A stretch of 6,481 nucleotides of DNA from Bacillota bacterium (GTDB lineage: Bacteria > Bacillota > Bacilli > Paenibacillales > NBRC-103111). How positions within the stretch are numbered: position 1 is the stretch's first letter; the number at the start of each line of letters is the position of its first letter. Both the position numbers and the translations under genes were made by a program. The stretch spans positions 1-6,481 of the forward strand of contig JAEWAA010000028.1 of assembly GCA_023391955.1 (NCBI GenBank), written 5' to 3'. Of this stretch, positions 4,608 to 6,481 are shown one piece after another. The notes below the pieces were generated by a model, which saw nothing but the letters and a program-made list of their open reading frames with translations, was not told where the DNA came from and did not search any database.

Positions 4608-6481
4608 ATGTACCGGAGAATGATTCAGAACGATATGCGCCGCAGTAAGCTGATTACCGCAACAGTTACGGGTTTTATCCTTATTTCCGCCATGCTGACC
4701 GCTTTGGCCGCATCGCTCTCCGCCAATCTGTTCGGGGCTATCGATCATATGCTGCTTTCGGCAAAGTCGGTCCATTATATGCAGATGCATACAGGCGGCG
4801 TAGATAGGGAACAGCTGCAGAGGTTCGCAGATTCGCACGGTGGTGTGGAGGATGTTCAGGTGCTTGAGTTCCTTAACCTGGAGGGTGCAGATATTGTGAT
4901 TGGGGGCGACTCCCTTGCGGACAGCATACAGGATAACGGCCTTTCTGTGCAGGGGGAAAACTTCGACTTCCTGCTTGATTTGAATGGTGAAATCATCCGT
5001 CCCGCCAACGGAGAAATGTATGTGCCCCTCTATTACATGCAGGAAGGAAAGGCGGCGTTAGGCGATCAGGTGGCCATCCATGGTGTTTCCTTTACTGTTG
5101 CGGGGTTCCTGCGGGATTCGATTATGAATGCGGCAATGATCAGCTCCAAACGGTTTCTGGTGAGTCCTACAGATTTCGAAAAGGTCCGTGGGTTCGGACA
5201 GGTAGAAAACCTGATTGAATTTCGGCTGGCCGAGGACGTGTCCTTCCCGGCCTTCGAAGCAGCCTATCTGGAAGCAGGGCTTCCGGCAAATGGCCCGCCC
5301 CCTATCACGTACACACAGGTGAAGATGTTAAACAGCCTTACGGACGGCATCATGATTGCCGTACTGATGATGATCAGCCTTCTGGTTATTATAGTGGCAT
5401 TTTTGTGCATCCGGTTTACGCTGCTGGCCAAAATCGAGGAGGATTACAAGGAAATTGGAGTCTTGAAGGCGATCGGGATACAGGTGTCGCAGATTAGAAA
5501 GCTCTACCTTGCAAAATATGGCGTTATCGCGGGGGTAGCGTGTGCGTTGGGTTTTCTGGCCTCCCTGCCGCTCCAAGCTCCCTTTATGCGGAACATCCGC
5601 CTGTACATCGGGGAAGGCGGCAGCCCGCTGCCCGGTTTCTTCTGCGGGCTTTTGGGAGCGGCGGTCATCTTCGCGGTAATTTTACTCTATGTGAACAGTT
5701 TGCTTCGGCGCTTCCGCAGCATATCCCCGGCACAGGCGGTCCGGATCGGCGCACCCCAGGACAAATCCAAATCGGCCAGAATCCTCCGGCTGAGCCGGAA
5801 CCGGCTTTTATCCCGGAATGTGTTCCTCGGCATCCAGGATGTCCTTGTCCGGAAAAAGCTCTACCTCACCATGCTGATGGTACTCGTCATTTCCTCCTTC
5901 CTGATGATCGTCCCGCAGAATATCAGCAGCACCATATCGAAGGAAAGCTTCATCACCTCCATGGGGATGGGCATATGCGATGTCAATATCGGGGTGATGC
6001 GGACACAGGTGGAGGACGTTACGGGGAAAACGGCGGAAATTGCTGCTGTGCTGGAAGCGGACCAGAATGTGGAGCGGGCTGCTTTGTTCACCGGGTTGAT
6101 GGTAGACCGGAGGACAGACGATGGAACCCTGGAGAAGCTGCGGGTGACAGTGGGGGATTATTCCGCCTATCCCATCACCTACTCCAGGGGCCGTGCACCA
6201 CAGTCGGAATCGGAACTGGCTCTCTCTGTCCTCAATGCCAAAGACCTTGACAAAACCATCGGGGATGAAGTCATTTTAATCGTGGACGGTACGGAAAAGC
6301 ATCTCACGGTTTCCGGCATCTATTCGGATGTCACTAACGGAGGACGGACGGCGCAGGCCACCTTTGACGTCAAACATGAAGAAGTGTTGAGCGCAGGGAT
6401 TGCGGTGACCTTCCGTGACCGCCAGAACGTGAAAGCGGCCATATCCCAGTACAGGGAACAGTTCCCCTTCGCCAAGGTCAC
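4608..6481 (+). CDS. FtsX-like ABC transporter permease (incomplete at the right edge)
   Basis: The reading frame stays open to the window edge: 624 codons are visible with no stop and no frameshift. The layout is that of a duplicated FtsX/MacB-type permease: a first membrane helix (about 15-38), a large outer domain (about 40-245), three helices (about 247-272, 304-325, 342-364) with the cytoplasmic coupling motif EIGVLKAIG (282-290), then a fifth helix (about 417-436) opening a second outer domain that is cut off. A second set of three helices is expected beyond the edge. Such permeases move peptides, lipids or lipoproteins, or transmit mechanical signals, using a separate ATPase; none is encoded between kinase and permease, so it may lie downstream. 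The gene starts 27 bp after the kinase stop with no terminator between them. ATG at 4608 has GAGGG six bases upstream; an in-frame ATG at 4602, with AAAGGA further upstream, is an equally possible start. The substrate is unknown. Confidence 0.88.
   Translation, partial: MYRRMIQNDMRRSKLITATVTGFILISAMLTALAASLSANLFGAIDHMLLSAKSVHYMQMHTGGVDREQLQRFADSHGGVEDVQVLEFLNLEGADIVIGGDSLADSIQDNGLSVQGENFDFLLDLNGEIIRPANGEMYVPLYYMQEGKAALGDQVAIHGVSFTVAGFLRDSIMNAAMISSKRFLVSPTDFEKVRGFGQVENLIEFRLAEDVSFPAFEAAYLEAGLPANGPPPITYTQVKMLNSLTDGIMIAVLMMISLLVIIVAFLCIRFTLLAKIEEDYKEIGVLKAIGIQVSQIRKLYLAKYGVIAGVACALGFLASLPLQAPFMRNIRLYIGEGGSPLPGFFCGLLGAAVIFAVILLYVNSLLRRFRSISPAQAVRIGAPQDKSKSARILRLSRNRLLSRNVFLGIQDVLVRKKLYLTMLMVLVISSFLMIVPQNISSTISKESFITSMGMGICDVNIGVMRTQVEDVTGKTAEIAAVLEADQNVERAALFTGLMVDRRTDDGTLEKLRVTVGDYSAYPITYSRGRAPQSESELALSVLNAKDLDKTIGDEVILIVDGTEKHLTVSGIYSDVTNGGRTAQATFDVKHEEVLSAGIAVTFRDRQNVKAAISQYREQFPFAKV

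Noticed and set aside
4317..4838. Minus-strand open frame of 173 codons opposite the kinase end and the permease start
   Set aside because: It is antisense to two real genes and to their junction, with Cys/His-rich noise and no family pattern.
5540..6250. Plus-strand open frame of 236 codons in another frame inside the permease
   Set aside because: The permease frame is continuous through this region and has the expected membrane helices; the alternative frame is Pro/Arg/Gly-rich with no membrane segments, a GC-rich shadow.

Overview
The window looks like a piece of chromosome from a moderately GC-rich Bacillota of the Paenibacillus/Bacillus type. I infer this from strong AGGAGG-like ribosome binding sites, TATAAT-type promoters, a TTG and a GTG start, a DUF3139-type small membrane protein, and NreBC-like and OmpR-type two-component systems next to an FtsX-like ABC permease. 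The genus cannot be fixed from the sequence alone.

The left half (1-2168) is read on the minus strand. In transcription order it holds a membrane-anchored, cysteine-cluster sensor kinase (NreB-like, 921-2168), its LuxR/NarL-family response regulator (NreC-like, 249-902), and the start of a GAF-domain protein (NreA-like, running off the left edge). Together they resemble the staphylococcal NreABC oxygen/nitrate sensing system that controls nitrate respiration. Here the order is B-C-A, the kinase has two predicted membrane helices, and the four clustered cysteines are spaced differently from the classical NreB. An extended -10 promoter lies just upstream of the kinase gene.

The middle (about 2190-2780) is visibly more AT-rich. 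It holds one small minus-strand gene for a membrane-anchored DUF3139-type protein (2246-2584) and a 194-bp divergent intergenic region. That region carries a TATAAT box and a pair of TTAAGGT direct repeats at an 11-bp period, a likely operator for the response regulator gene that follows.

The right half (2779-6481) is a plus-strand operon: an OmpR-family response regulator (2779-3465), a HAMP-containing sensor kinase overlapping it by 4 bp (3462-4580), and a long FtsX-like ABC transporter permease (4608 to the right edge, incomplete). The layout suggests a signal-responsive export or envelope-stress module. The ATPase expected to power the permease is not in the window and may follow it.

No tRNA, rRNA, insertion sequence, CRISPR array or convincing intrinsic terminator was seen. 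No gene-free stretch exceeds 300 bases. The window is mostly ordinary regulatory chromosome; the points most worth checking are the variant cysteine cluster of the kinase and the TTAAGGT operator.
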